A program made the position numbers and the translations under genes. From contig NC_033628.1 in assembly GCF_001540865.1 (NCBI RefSeq), forward strand, positions 10,778,415-10,842,414: a DNA stretch of 64,000 nt, given 5' to 3'. Below are positions 23,017 to 35,470 of this stretch, piece by piece (the stretch's first letter is position 1; the number at the start of each line of letters is the position of its first letter). The notes beneath the pieces are model-generated. The model was not told where the DNA came from, ran no database searches, and worked only from the letters and a program-made list of their open reading frames with translations. The DNA comes from Ananas comosus. Its lineage: Eukaryota > Streptophyta > Magnoliopsida > Poales > Bromeliaceae.

Positions 23017-24449
23017 AATTTTTAATATAAATATTAAAAATAAAAATTTAATGGATTTACATTAATGTATGAATTTTGACTCAATTCGAATTGGATCGGA
23101 CATGAATTGATTTTACATTATACAATATATATATATATATATAATTTTTATATTATATTTAAATTTATATTTTAAAATTTTAAATTTAATATAATATATT
23201 TTAAAATATTATAAATAGAAATAAATTTTTCGGAGTAGGATTCAAATTTCGGATTTGAGCCGGTTCGAATTCGAGTTTATGAAAATCCAACTCATTGACA
23301 TGCATAGCTAACATTTTGGTTGTAAACTTTAAACATAATTAAATCCTACAATTTAAATAATTTAATTAGATGCTGATATTTTACTGATGTGAGAATAATA
23401 TAATATAATATAATATCTTAATAATTACTACGTTAACAATTAAAATACTATAATATTAGTATTACATTAGCGACACATTATTATTTAATTAATTAAATTG
23501 AATTATAAGACTTAATTTTAGTGAGCAATTAAAAGATATATTTTGGCCATTTTGCTAAATGTTTTAATGCTATAATTAGATAAAATATTTTTAATCTTTT
23601 TAAATGAGTTAAATTTATTTTTTTAATCGAGAAGAGTAAAGTAACATATGCAATATATTAAAAGAGTTATTTATATTTTAGCTTTATATATAATGGGTAA
23701 AAATATATAAAATTTATTAGAACTATAAATCATTTTAAATCGACTATCTAATTTTTCAAAATTTTAATTTTACTAATCAACTTTTTAATTTATTTGATTT
23801 GAGTTAGTTCAGCAATAATTTTACTTCAAAATTTAAGCTAAGTACTTATTTTAATAAATTTATAATTACAACAATTATATGAAATATACTAATTAAATTT
23901 GTAAAAATAAACGACACCATCAAATTTTAAAGTCAAAATATCGTTGACCGATTCAAATTAAATAAAGTGATAGGTTAGATAGTGAAGTTAAGGCTAAAAT
24001 ATATAAAATTATCATGTAAATATTTGCTTTTTTGCTTTTCCCTCTTGACTTTGGAAAAAATTATATTTTGTCCTTTTAGAATTTTAGTAATGTTATTTCA
24101 TGTCACAAAATATATATATATATATATATATATATCATTTTTAAGATATTTTGATATAAATTAAAATAAATAGACAAAATAATAACGAAATCCTGACGGA
24201 TGAAGGCTAAATGCAACAATTTAAAATTTTAAGAGGATAAAATATAGATTTTTAAGAGTAAAAAAAAAAAAAAAAATTTATAGAACTATTTTATATATTT
24301 TGGCCTACAATTAAATTTTAAAAAATTAAACAACTAATTCAAAATAATTTTATTTGATATTTGTAGAATATCTTACGCACAATTATTTTCTCATGCAGCG
24401 GAGGCGTCGAATTCCTCGGCAACGACGGGTCAAACGACGCCGTGGCCAC
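23017..24449. other. AT-rich intergenic DNA
   Basis: TA microsatellites lie near 23126-23143 and 24110-24135, with low-complexity AT sequence between. No gene is supported. Confidence 0.55.
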
Positions 24450-24534
24450 CGATGCAGACGGTTCAAGCCTCGCCTTGACGCAAACAAACACGCCGATGCA
24501 GACGGTTCAAGCCTCGCCTTGACGCAAACAAACA
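24450..24534 (+). repeat. 44-bp tandem duplication
   Basis: CGATGCAGACGGTTCAAGCC starts at 24450 and again at 24494, with the following CTCGCCTTGACGCAAACAAA also repeated. It adjoins the foldback at 24525-24794. Confidence 0.9.
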
Positions 24535-24794
24535 GACAAAAATTTGGTGGGCATCCGTGCCCAAACAATTTGTTTGGGCACGGAGCCGATGGGCGCCGCG
24601 TGCGTATGGGCACCCAACACCACCGCCCCTTTCCCCTTTCTCTCTCTCTTTTTAAAAAACGGAGCCCACCAAAATTTTTTTTTTTTTTCCGAGGGTCGCG
24701 ATGGGCACTCATAAACACGCGGCGCCCATCCAGCTCCGTGCCCAAACAAATTGTTTGGCCTCGGATGACCACCAAATTTTTGTCCCAAACAAAC
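24525..24794. mobile_element. foldback element with nested palindromes
   Basis: The arms 24525-24602 and 24716-24794 are inverted copies over about 78 bases with few differences. They run from GACAAAAATTTGGTGG to GATGGGCGCCGCGTG. Each arm contains its own near-perfect palindrome, CCCAAACAATTTGTTTGGGC-like. Open frames here on both strands are products of the symmetry. No target duplication could be fixed. Confidence 0.7.
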
Positions 24795-24870
24795 AAAATT
24801 TAATTAAGAACTGAAAAGACGTCAAGAGGATGAGAGACTCTTCTCAGTTCTCACCTCAGGCAAATTATTA

Positions 24871-25027
24871 TTATTTTTTTTTGAGAGATAGTTGATATGC
24901 TATCCGTTTTATTTATTTTATTTAGAAATAAATTTAACTGAAAATATGAATCAATTAGAATTCAAACTTGAGACATCGGATACCAATTAGCAAGCCTTTT
25001 TTCACTTGCTCTAGAAACGGTTGGTAG
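24871..25027 (-). mobile_element. SINE, copy A
   Basis: On the minus strand this reads from GAGCAAGTG through a degenerate tRNA-like head (TTTGAATTCTAATTGATTC) to GATAGCATATCAACTATCTC and a poly-A tail. It matches the other copies in order but is diverged. Confidence 0.6.
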
Positions 25028-25355
25028 GCAAAGTAAATTTCAGGTCATCTATTTACCGATAGTGGCCTTCTTGGCACATTAATCTTTTCTCTATTGTTCA
25101 TTTGGATAATATGGTATCAAAAGTAATTCTAAACTTTTTCGTAGATTCAATCCTCACTTTTAACATTTAACGGATTTAAATTTTTCTTCCTTTTGTGAGG
25201 TTGTGTATTTAATCCCCACCTTTAATATTTAATAGGTTTAAATTTTCGTAATTATATAATAGTTTAAATCTCATGGGTTCAATCCTCATCTTTGTTCCGT
25301 AAGGTCGTGTATCCAATCCTCATTTTTGACATTTAATCTATTAATTTCACGTGTC

Positions 25356-25517
25356 TTTTTTTTTTTTTTTTTTGAGAGAGATAGGTAGCACGCTACCCGC
25401 TTCGTTTATTTAATTTAGAAATAAACTTAACTAGAAATGTGAATCAATTAGGATTCAAACGTGGGTCTCGGGTACCAAACACTCAGCCTTTTGCCACTTG
25501 CTCTAAGGACGGTCGGT
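25356..25517 (-). mobile_element. SINE, copy B
   Basis: The minus strand starts ACCGACCGTCCTTAGAGCAA, has a B-box-like CGTTTGAATCC, then GGGTAGCGTGCTACCTATCT and about 18 A. Length and order agree with copies at 40808 and 54191. Confidence 0.75.
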
Positions 25518-27903
25518 GTTTCTTTTATATTAATCGTGTATGTAAGGGCCTTAATATAAAGCCCTTAATATAAGGCTTATTCATCACACAGGTGATTGGG
25601 AGTGTTAATATGAGGGTGCTAATATATGTTTTAGTTTGTTTGATTTGAGTCAATCAACGACACTATTACTTTGAAATTTAAATATGTCATTTATATTTAC
25701 AGATTTATTCAATATACTTCATGCAATTTTTACAAATATATATTTATTAAAATAAGTAATTAGTTTAGATTTTAAAATCAAAATACTGTCGACCGTCTCG
25801 AATCAAACAAATTAAAAAGTCGGATCGTAAAATCAAAATTTTTTAAAGATCAGATAACTTATTGAAAATAATTCATAGTTCAAACAATTTCCGTACGTTC
25901 TTAACTATTTCCAACAGGTCACAAAATTTAACATGCTTTTAATTTTCTTTTTGTGGTTGCAAAATTTTGGTGAGAATCACCGTCCAAAAAGCTTGTAAGA
26001 TTTTCTCTTTTTTATTTTGAAATCGTTTTATTATTTTGAATGCTCCAAACTCTTTTAATTTTTTCTCCTTTAACGCCATAAATTAAACTACGCTGATAAC
26101 CGCCATTTGAAAAGTATGTAATTGCATGCTTTTTTGGTGGCGATTTTTACTATAAATTTATAATATTTTGAGAATAAAAAATTAAAAGTATTTTTAAATT
26201 TTTCGAGCCTTGCAAACTATAAAAGTATATGCTTTTGAGAATTAAATTCTAAATTAGGCCTACGAGTTAGAGGGGAAGAGCTCGCAATTTCTACAGTTTG
26301 ATTATTATTATTTTTTTTAATGCACGGACCATCTTGTTGTTCATGCAATATTCAAGCCATTTATATTGGATAACTTTAATTTATGCACTTCATTGAAAAA
26401 TTTTATGCATGGAGTTGTAAAAATACTGTGCCCATTAGAGAGCCAAAGATATTAACTTTTTGCAATTCAATTAAAGTTTTAAATATATTTATAATATGTA
26501 TATAATGTAAATGAGAATTTTCCTATCTATTATCTTGTGTTTTTGAATTACATCAGAATCCTCCAACAAAGTTTCAGGGTTGAAAAATTGTACTTTGAAA
26601 ACCTTATTTGATGGAAAAAATGCATCTTGTGAATTTCAAATTTAGAAGTTCTTTTTAGAAGTAACAGAATTAAATTTATATTTGAATTGAAACTGAGATA
26701 CCGATACAAGTTTTTATCCTTTTGAATTAGATAGATATATTTATATACTTAAAATTGGCTAATTACAATAAGTTCTTTCCACAGTGACTATAATCATTTC
26801 TCAACCAGCAATATTACAGAAATATCTGTGATTGATAAATAGCTCTACAAACAGATGGATCAGACGGAATTGTATGAAAAATGAAAAGATTTGTATAATT
26901 TATATGTTGCCTAAATGACTGCAACTTAACTAAAAAGACAAAAAAATAATTTAATTTACTGCATAACAATGTATAATTATTCATAAGCCCCTCCAAATTC
27001 CACAAAATCGCGTAATCTTTCTCCATAGAAAGAATATTGTATGCAATTAGTCAAACTCTCATATGTAATTTGTCTTTTTTATTTTATTTTTGGTTCAAAT
27101 ACTCACCTAACACACCACTTTGTGATTCCTAATCTCAAGAAAGATATTTATAACTGTTCTCCATTAGTACTTAATTTTTAATTATCTCTTTTGGCTCACC
27201 CCCAGCCGTTCAAGTAGAAGATGATAAATGCAATGGACGATTTGCAGATACAGACAATGTTAATAGAGTGGTTGGATAAAATATAAAAAATTAATATAGC
27301 AGGATATTAAATTTAAAATAAAATTAGAATTCTAACATCTAAAGTTAGAAGCTCTAATTTACAATTTTTGATTTTACTATAAAATAAAAGATGTGAATCA
27401 TTTTGTTGTTTATAAATGGTGAAATAATTAACTGTACATGTAACATTTTACTATAGAGAAATATACCAAGATGTTGGGCCTACAATCCAAAAGAGATTAC
27501 CATATTACAATTTTTCATTTAAGAGTTAATTTTTGTACGATAATTTATTTTTTTAATATTAAATTCCGAAAAAAGTTGTCTGAAGCGCAATACAAAGCAT
27601 TGAAATGTTGCAACTTTTGGTTGTAGACTCAGTATTTTTTTTTACTGTATATGTTGCAACGTACCTTTTAAAAGATTTGTAAAAAGTTAAACAAAAAATC
27701 CTGAACTTTTTAAACATTTCATAGCCATTAACAAAAAATCTTGAACTTTTGAACTTTTTAAATTTTTAATTTTAACAATTGAACTTTTTAAACATTAACA
27801 AATATAGTTCATAAACCCCGCTCTCGAAATTGATGTTATTATTTACATAGCCATTGTGTTAATATGTCGTGTACATAATGTTGTAAACCTTCAAAATATA
27901 AAT

Positions 27904-27904
<1 letters not shown>
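25518..27904. other. AT-rich intergenic DNA
   Basis: No gene seen. Imperfect direct words of the type TCAATCCTCA(C/T)...TTTAA occur just upstream near 25147-25345. The minus-strand frame at 26814-27026 has no domain. Confidence 0.5.
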
Positions 27905-27955
<51 letters not shown>

Positions 27956-27994
27956 TGAGACTGGTATACTTCTGGAACTACGGAACCTTTTTTT

Positions 27995-28255
27995 TTTGAG
28001 AAATAACTGGGTTACTATTAGTAGCAAAATTTTATTGTTGCTATCAGTTTTTTAGCCTTTGGATCAACTCTTTTCATTATTTCTAATCATTGGATTAAAA
28101 ACTATAACCCAGCGGGAACCACTCAACCCTAGGGGGACCACTCAACTCTAATCGACTAATATCATCCCGACTTTACAATTTTTCATCTAAGGGTTAAAAA
28201 CTTGATAGTAAAAAGAGTGTTTTACTATTAATAGTATTCCGGCCTAATTATATAT
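27995..28255. mobile_element. TA-flanked element A1
   Basis: Left hairpin end TGGGTTACTATTAGTAGC, then CCTTTGGATCAACTCTTTTC, AACCCTAGGGGGACCACTCA and ACTATTAATAGTATTCC. TA repeats lie on both sides (27908-27938 and 28251-28270). It is the inverted counterpart of 29757-29990. Confidence 0.65.
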
Positions 28256-28270
28256 ATATATATATATATA

Positions 28271-28525
28271 TGCTGGGGCTACTATACTCTTATGAGTATA
28301 GACCCCCTTATACTCATAAATTTTTAACCATTGATTGATAGAATGTGTGGTTAGGATGATTGTGGTCCCCACTTAGAATGATAGTGATCTCCTAGGGTTG
28401 AATGGGTAGTTAGTTGAATAGTATAATATAATGGGTGAAAATGATCAATGAAATAAATCTAAGGGCCGAAAACTTATGAGTATAAAGGAACCAATACTCA
28501 TAAAAATATAGTAGCTGGACTCTTA
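28271..28525 (+). mobile_element. TA-flanked element B1
   Basis: Begins TGCTGGGGCTACTATACTCT and ends TATAGTAGCTGGACTC. A hairpin word, CTTATGAGTATAG, recurs near both ends. About 90 percent identical by eye to the copy at 49941-50193, same orientation. A TA repeat precedes it. Confidence 0.75.
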
Positions 28526-28559
28526 CAAGTATATATGTTGTATTATCATGGTTAATTTA

Positions 28560-29745
28560 TACATTAGGATAAGTTGTGTACTAAATGTGATATGATGGTT
28601 TAGGAGGCGTCTATCGGTAAAAGCTAGAGCAAAGTAATTAAAAGTTTGTAGTGAAGTGTTTGTTAGCTTAATTTAATGACGAGTATTACAGATTCACAAT
28701 AGATATCCGAAGGATATCCTCTGTTGGTTGACAAATAAGAAAAATAGTTTGGTAATAAGCGCCGGCTGATAAGCGCAACTGCATAAAGATATAGTGTTGT
28801 ATCTCACATAAAGAAATTTAAATATGGTAAAATTCTATTTTCATACTAGCCAATTAATTCTATTCAATAAATCCTTCTTGAGAAATTGTGCAATTAACAT
28901 TAAATCTTTTGAGAAGTTCTCGAGTCATTGGATAGCCGGGTGAACATCCACAGCGGTGGATAGGATGATGTTGGAGTATCGGGGAAGGGGTTGAACTTTG
29001 CATTATAGAGTAAGCGGCCGACCATTAGTTCTGAGATATTCCTTTCCTCCCATGCCGAGCTACCTGGGCTTCAGGGCCTATGCAATTATGTTGACTAACC
29101 ATGGATAAGTCCGATTCCCCCACCGTAGCAGCTCTTCAGCCGTTTAACAAGCTAAATAGAGATTCCCCGATATTCTAAGTGAGCAGGCGATTAATCAAAA
29201 AAGTAGGGTCGCTTGGAATAGTGGGTTTATTGTAGTAAATGAAAAATTAACATATAGGTAGCAACTATCTCGAAATGGATAAGATTGCTCTCTCATTTTT
29301 CATTCGTATGGGTGTTTGGCCCGCTTTCGCCTACGACTTTCTCATCAGAGGTTTCAAAAGAGGTAGTGATTAACGGACTAGAGGGAACAAGGTGAAAGTC
29401 GACCAATGATAGGCGAACAACTAACTTCTCTGGTGTCCGTCAAAGGATTCGGAGGTAGGGGATGACCTGTAATTAATCTGGCTGTTCGGGTTAAAGGGAA
29501 GGGCCTCGTCGAAATCATCGGCTTTCTGCCCAACGCCACAGTTCCATTCAAGTAAGATTCGAAGACCCTCGATGTAGACTTCACTCGTCGGATTAAGCAA
29601 TTCCGTAAGCAAACTTATATTAGGGTGAGCGCCTATACCCGTGGGAGTCGCTGTAAGCAAGCCTTTGCGCTAGCTCCGTCCAGGTGTGTGGTTCCTGAAC
29701 ATTCAAATTCACATAAGAATCACTTATTTTTGCTTTTTAACCCCA
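28560..29745. other. possible organellar (mitochondrial-type) DNA insertion
   Basis: From about 28905 to 29700 the composition turns balanced in GC and non-repetitive, unlike the surroundings. Frames at 29378-29584 and 29421-29660 (minus) show no nuclear protein domain. The texture resembles plant mitochondrial intergenic DNA, but I identify no mitochondrial gene. The stretch sits between TA-flanked elements in inverted orientation. Confidence 0.35.
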
Positions 29746-29756
29746 CCATATTGTAG

Positions 29757-29990
29757 GNTAATAATAAAACGCTCTTTTTGCTATCAAGTTTTTAACCCTT
29801 GGATGAAAAATTATAGGGTCAGGATGATATTAGTCGGTTAGAGTTGAGTGGTCCCCCTAGGGTTGAGTGGTCCCCACTGGGTTATAGTATTTAATCCAAT
29901 GGTTAGAAATAATGAAAAGAGTTGATCCAAAGGCTAAAAAACTGGTAGCAACAATGGGATTTTGCTACTAATAGTAACCAAGTCCAACTC
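29757..29990. mobile_element. TA-flanked element A2
   Basis: The inverted copy of 27995-28255, ending GATTTTGCTACTAATAGTAACC before CTCTATATATATA. It contains GGTCCCCCTAGGGTTGAGTG. An N lies at 29758, right at the junction, so the left end is uncertain. Confidence 0.6.
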
Positions 29991-30002
29991 TATATATATA
30001 TA

Positions 30003-30229
30003 AAATTGAGCTCCTATGTTTTTAAAAGTACCAAGTCATTGGTGCTTGTAAGTTTTTGACTGTTGGATTAAGAGATGTGCGGTTAGGATGATGTGGGCCC
30101 CCTAAGGTTGAGTGAGTGGTTGGTTGAATAGTATAATCTAATGGGTAAAAATAATCAAAGATGTAGATTTAATGGTAGAAAATTTACAAGTACCAAACGC
30201 TTGGTGCTTTTACAAGTACCATAGCTAAA

Positions 30230-30282
<53 letters not shown>

Positions 30283-30290
30283 TTTTTCAA
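30003..30290 (+). mobile_element. TA-flanked element C with long TA repeat
   Basis: The element (about 30003-30231) starts GAGCTCCTATGTTTTTAAAA. It carries CCAAGTCATTGGTGCTTGTA near one end and CCAAACGCTTGGTGCTTTTA near the other. It shares GTGGTTAGGATGATGTGG-like core words with B1 and B2. A TA microsatellite of about 55 bases follows. Confidence 0.7.
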
Positions 30291-30900
30291 ATTAAGCATG
30301 AGAATTGAAATATAGGATGCGCCTGCTTTCAATTTTCACTAATTTTTATCCATATATAATATATTTGAATAAAAAATAAATTTTCGTGTTTCGATATTTT
30401 ATAAGATAATATGCAAGACCTACAATAATTTAATTATAATTAGATAAAATTTAAATACTCATTCATAAAGGTCCCAAAGTTCACGAGGCAAATATTATAA
30501 TGAGACTTGGTAATCGTACTGTAAATATTGCATCCATCAGTACAATAATTTAGACTTTTTAAAGAAAATTTAGTATTAAAAAAATTAATAAAATTAGCAT
30601 GAAATTATTAATTCTTGGATTTATCTTAATAATGGATTATTGATTTGAGTGTAACAAAGGAGCGACATTGTCACAGTCACACCATGCCCCCACAGAAACT
30701 GCCATTTTGAAACGTTAGTGGCATCCATGCAATTAGAGCCAACTCCCGGGCTTTTTTCGCTTCTATTTAACAAGTCGAGTTCGTGAACTTTTCCGCCATT
30801 TTGGCCCACCCCTCCTTCTCCTGCTTCAAATCTACGGATAAAGCTTCCAAATTCCCACACCAACCTCCTCTCTCTCTCTCTCTCTCTCTCATCTCCTCTA
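30291..30900. other. remorin promoter and leader region
   Basis: AT-rich to about 30650. After 30780 come CT-rich leader sequences, with a CT microsatellite at 30870-30890 just before the ATG. No clear TATA box. Confidence 0.5.
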
Positions 30901-33900
30901 ATGGAGTACGAGCGCATCCACAAGCCTCTCCATCGTCAGGTGCCATCTCTCTCTCTCTCTCAAACGCTTTTTTTCACGAGCGGTTCCTCAGATTTTTTGC
31001 TCAAAAAGCGACTTTTGCATCGATTCCCCTGCGGTTTTTGTCGGATTTGGCTTTCCCGCGGCTCGATTGCTTGCGAGTTTCGATTGGGCCGTGAAAAGAC
31101 CCTATATGGGGTCTTTGGATTTGACGAGATTATGCTTTTTTGCCCTGGGAATTTGGATTTTTTGTGAGCTTTGTGTGGTGGAATCTTTGTACGATTTTGT
31201 ACGCATCAGGTTGAAAATTGGAAAATTTTTAATTTTGGGCTGTGTTTTCCTCGTCGCAGAGCGGTGGATTCTCCCCGGCGAAGCTCCGCGCGGTGCTTCT
31301 TGGATTGGAGAAGCGTCGGAAGGGGGAGGACGCGTCGGAGGAGGAGGAGCAGGGAGAGGTCGAATTCGACATGGAGCTCGATGATCGGCGTAACGCCTCT
31401 TCTTCTTCTTCTTCTTCTTCTTCTTCTTCTTCTTTGTTTTAATTCTTTGTGGAATTTTGCTTTAATTAGTAAATTAACGAGGGAGAGGGGGCGGGGAATT
31501 GGGAATTGGTGTAGGCGCGAGCGCCGCGGAGAGGTGCCGCGACGTGGAGTGCTCGACGTCGACGGGGGTTCAACAGAGGTCGATCCAATCGCGAATTAGG
31601 GTTTTGGACTCGGAGACCGGCGACTCGGAGTGGAGCTTCGACTTCCACCCGGCGCCGTCCAAGTGGGACGACGCCGAGAAGTGGATCGCGAGCCCCACTT
31701 CGCACCGCGGTGGCCGCGCCCCGGCGTGGGCGGGGAAGAGGTCGGGATTAGGCGTGCCCATGGCTACGGCATCGGCGGCGGCGGCGAAGGTTGTGATTTC
31801 GGCGGCGGCGGCGGCGGCGACGACGAAGGATTCGCCCAAATGGGCCGGTGCGACGCAGGGTAAGAAGGATGGTGGTGGTCTCCTAAAGGCTGTGAATTGG
31901 GCGCCAGAGGCGAAGCCTCTTCCTGATTCTGCTAGTAAGCAATTTCATTATCTCTGTTTGAATGTTGGAATAAGTTATTCAGTAGTTCGCGACATTGATG
32001 ATTTGGTTTGTCTCATTACGAAAACACAACCCTAGACCCTAAAGATAAATGGTCATTCTCTTATTCGTCTGCGAAATGCTACAAGTATCGTGAGTAAATG
32101 AAATAATCGTGCGCCGAACAAGATGTTCATTCATGCAAACATAGTTTTGTTATCATTTGAAAGTTAATGTTATTGGTCATTACCGCTTGATAGGTCAGTC
32201 TCTGGCTCTCTGCTTCCTATTTATTGTAGTCGGTTTAAGAGTAAAAAATGCGTGTTCAACAAATCAATCAGAAGCCTTATCTTCTCATTTTTTTCTCAGG
32301 AACTTCTCCTTCTCGGCCTTTTCTGTTAATTATAGTGATATTACGCTTCCTGATTCGAATGATCCATTCGTTGGTCGACATTTATGTTATACTAAATCTG
32401 AAACATTTTTCAGCTCGCACATTGTTACTTACGAGGGCATGCAGTTTAAAACACTGTTCAGCAACGAACATTGACAGCATATTATCTCCTCGCTTACGAA
32501 GATAACAATGCAAGATATGGATTGGAACCTCTACCAATGTTGTTATTGTTGCAGCCAAAAAAGAAAAACAGAGCATTTTATCCTCAATTCAAGCTTCTTC
32601 CCTAAAGATCGTTTTGCACAACCTTGTAATCGGTTGTCCTGGTGGTAGCACTTGGTGGCACTTCTGGATGCTTCCCATTGCTACTTTTGTGTGTGATAAG
32701 AAATTATGTAGCCAACTTTATTCTCTTCCTGTCTTGGCATTATGATTTGTTTGCCCGGTTGTGTCTTTTTTTTCATGTACAACTTCATTATCAGTTACTA
32801 GTTCAGTCGTTCGGTCGTTCAGTCATGCTTGCATTAGAACCTTTGCTTTCTTTCAGAATTCTACCTGGAAACTCAAAACAGTAGGATTTAAATGTTCGTG
32901 CTCTTTTCCACCTTCTGCAGTCTGTCTTAGCCAGCACGATACATCGGCATCTGCTCGTAGTGCTTCCACATTTATTACCCCCGCACCAACAGTTCGCTCA
33001 GTATCCATGAGAGATATGGGAACAGAAATGACTCCTATTGCAAGCCAAGAGCCCTCTCGCACCGGAACCCCTTTGACAATTCGTAGCCCGACTTCTTCGA
33101 GACCACCGACTCCTCCGCGGACTCTTCCCAGTTCGGTCTCTTGTGATGGTGATTCCAACAATAAGGAGTTATCCGAAATGGAGCTACAAAAGAAAACTAG
33201 GAGGGAGATAATGGTTCTGGGCCAACAACTCGGCAAGACAAATATAGTTGCCTGGGCAAGCAAAGAAGAGGAGGAAGCTAATGCATCTAATAATGGAACA
33301 CTAGATCAATCAGCTAAAATTATTGCTGAGGCTCGTGCAGCAGCATGGGAGGAGGCCGAGAGAGCCAAATATCTTTCTAGGTAGTTTAAAATGCAACTTC
33401 GTCTGTGAAGTTATCATTTTCCTTTATTATATATTTCGTTTATTTATCCCTGTAGCTTGCTGTTCTTAGTCTTGGACATTATGAAATTTAGGTTTAAGCA
33501 AGAAGAGATCAAAATTCAAGCCTGGGAAAATCATCAGAAGGCAAAAACCGAAGCCGAAATGAGGAAGATAGAGGTACACCCTTTTTTACTTCCTGTGCAT
33601 TTCCGCTTTACATTATAAATTAGCAGTTGCATCGGAAACTGAAAAATCACATTAGCTCTTCATTCACTTTTACCGTACGCATGAACTTTCAATTATATAG
33701 GGATTTTAGCAGCAAAAGATTGTAATATTATCTTGATGATTGCTTGTTATTAGAAAAGTACATAGTAGTGCAAAATATATTACATTGCCTAGGATATCGA
33801 TCCAAGGATATTTATGTTGTTGTTGTTGCATTCAGATTGGAATATATTCATAGCACAAGATAATGCGGAAAAACAGGATAAGATTAATGAAAATGAACGA

Positions 33901-34570
33901 TAATTAAAGAAATAAACATGGTGGATAACGCAGAAGACGAGAACTTATGTTCACTTATCAGACACCATGCATATATATTATTTTCTTAAAAAGAGGGGAA
34001 CTTATTATACTTCATACATAAAACGTCCATAAGAGTGAAAAGGAGCTTACCCTCACACGCATAAGATAGACCTATTAAATCGTAGGTTAAACAATGAGGA
34101 CACCTTAAATACATACGAGTAAGGAAAAAGAGATTCAGCTCATAACCTGTTGAGCTAAAACTAGAGTAGAAGTTCTCGTAGCTAGTTACATTTTAGTATA
34201 TTTATGTAAGATAACTCACGGGCGGTCATCAAGTTGAATATCATTTCCTAGTTGTGCTGCTTTTGCTGCTGCGAGAATCATATATCGCTAGTTACTGTGC
34301 AATTGTTCATCTGATATTGCTGGATCTAAAGGAATTATTCTTGTTGTTTATGGCTTATCGTTCCAGGTCGAGGTAGAAAGAATGAGGGCTCGCGAGCATG
34401 AGAGGCTCATGAACAAATTAGCAGCTGCTAGGCATAAGGCTGAGGAAATGAGAGCCGCAGCCGAGGCAAAAAGAAATAATCAAGCTGCACGAACGGCGCA
34501 ACAAGCGGAGTATATCCGAAGAACAGGTCGCGTCCCTTCGTCTTTTTCGTTCTGGAATTGGTGCTCGTAG
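30901..34570 (+). CDS. remorin family protein, long N-terminus, 444 aa
   Basis: Six exons join in frame: 30901-30939, 31260-31389, 31515-31934, 32921-33380, 33492-33573 and 34367-34570. Residues 1-330 are a long, low-complexity N-terminal region. It holds SGGFSPAKLRAVLLGLE, KWDDAEKWIASP, an Ala-rich run and SVSMRDMGTEMTPIASQEPS, typical of long-N-terminal remorins. Residues 330-438 form the Remorin_C coiled coil (KQEEIKIQAWENHQKAK, then VERMRAREHERLMNKLAAAR). The chain ends WNWCS, the short cysteine-bearing tail that anchors remorins to the plasma membrane. Remorins scaffold membrane nanodomains and act in plasmodesmata, hormone and microbe responses; this protein's specific role is unknown. 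Intron 1 has a CT run and intron 2 starts with a TTC microsatellite. The exon 3/4 junction gives an Ile codon split 1/2. Confidence 0.9.
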
Positions 34571-35470
34571 TTCTTCATTTTTTTTCCTTCACAAAAAAAG
34601 AAAAAAAGCCTACCTGGTTTGTATCTAATATATCTTCTGTGTAAAGCCAAAATAATACGTTATAATATATAATATATATATGTGTGTGTATTTATCAGCA
34701 TTGAACTACTCTTTTCCAAGAAATTGAGTTTTCACCATTCTTTTTGATTGTGATTTTCGATCACGCGTTTACTAATTATAAGAGAAATGATCTATTTTAT
34801 TGTTTTTATTTGCATGTAATATATTTGAACAGCCAATTTTGTTTAGCAAAAACAAAGTTAAATCTATTGCTAATTATATATGCAGAGAGTGTAGATATAA
34901 CGAATCAAAGGATCTATGCTGAGCGTGGGTCTATCAAGACATGCTTAGAAATAACCTGGAAAAATTAATTTGGGACAAATTGCATGTTCTCGTTCCAATC
35001 AAAAAATTTGGGCATTTTATTAAATTTGTTGGTGATTTTATCGAAGTTAATGATTCTAATTACTTTTTAGTTAATGAAATTAGTTCAATTAATATTACTG
35101 GCTAATAACTAATAAATTAGTTAAATTTAATAAAATTTTTAACTTAACTAAGTATAAAAAATTAATTAAAAATACAATTTGAAGAAAAAAATAGCTGAGT
35201 GGTGGGCTATTTCCTGTATTTGATGGGTCTTCGTACATTTTTAACCTTTAGAACATTTATGTACATAATTTGGAGGCTTTTGCTTGCATACTTTTTGTAA
35301 CTATTCAAAATACCTTCGGAAAACTCAATCTTGTAAGTAAATCCGAAAGGAAAAGAGAATATTTGAAAAAAGAAACTTGAAATCAACAGAGTAGGTATGT
35401 TGATCGTACATGAGTAAATAAGATATTTTTAAAGTTTTGAAAGATATATTAGATATTATTATCTCTATAA
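34571..35470. other. remorin 3' flank
   Basis: Probable 3' UTR to about 34700, then AT-rich DNA with a short TA/TG repeat near 34666-34690. No gene seen. Confidence 0.5.

Noticed and set aside
24354..24803. Overlapping open frames of 93-149 codons on both strands
   Set aside because: They arise from the symmetry of the foldback element and the tandem duplication beside it.
28905..29700. A protein-coding mitochondrial gene in the balanced-GC block
   Set aside because: No known mitochondrial protein, tRNA or rRNA is readable; only the overall texture suggests organellar origin.
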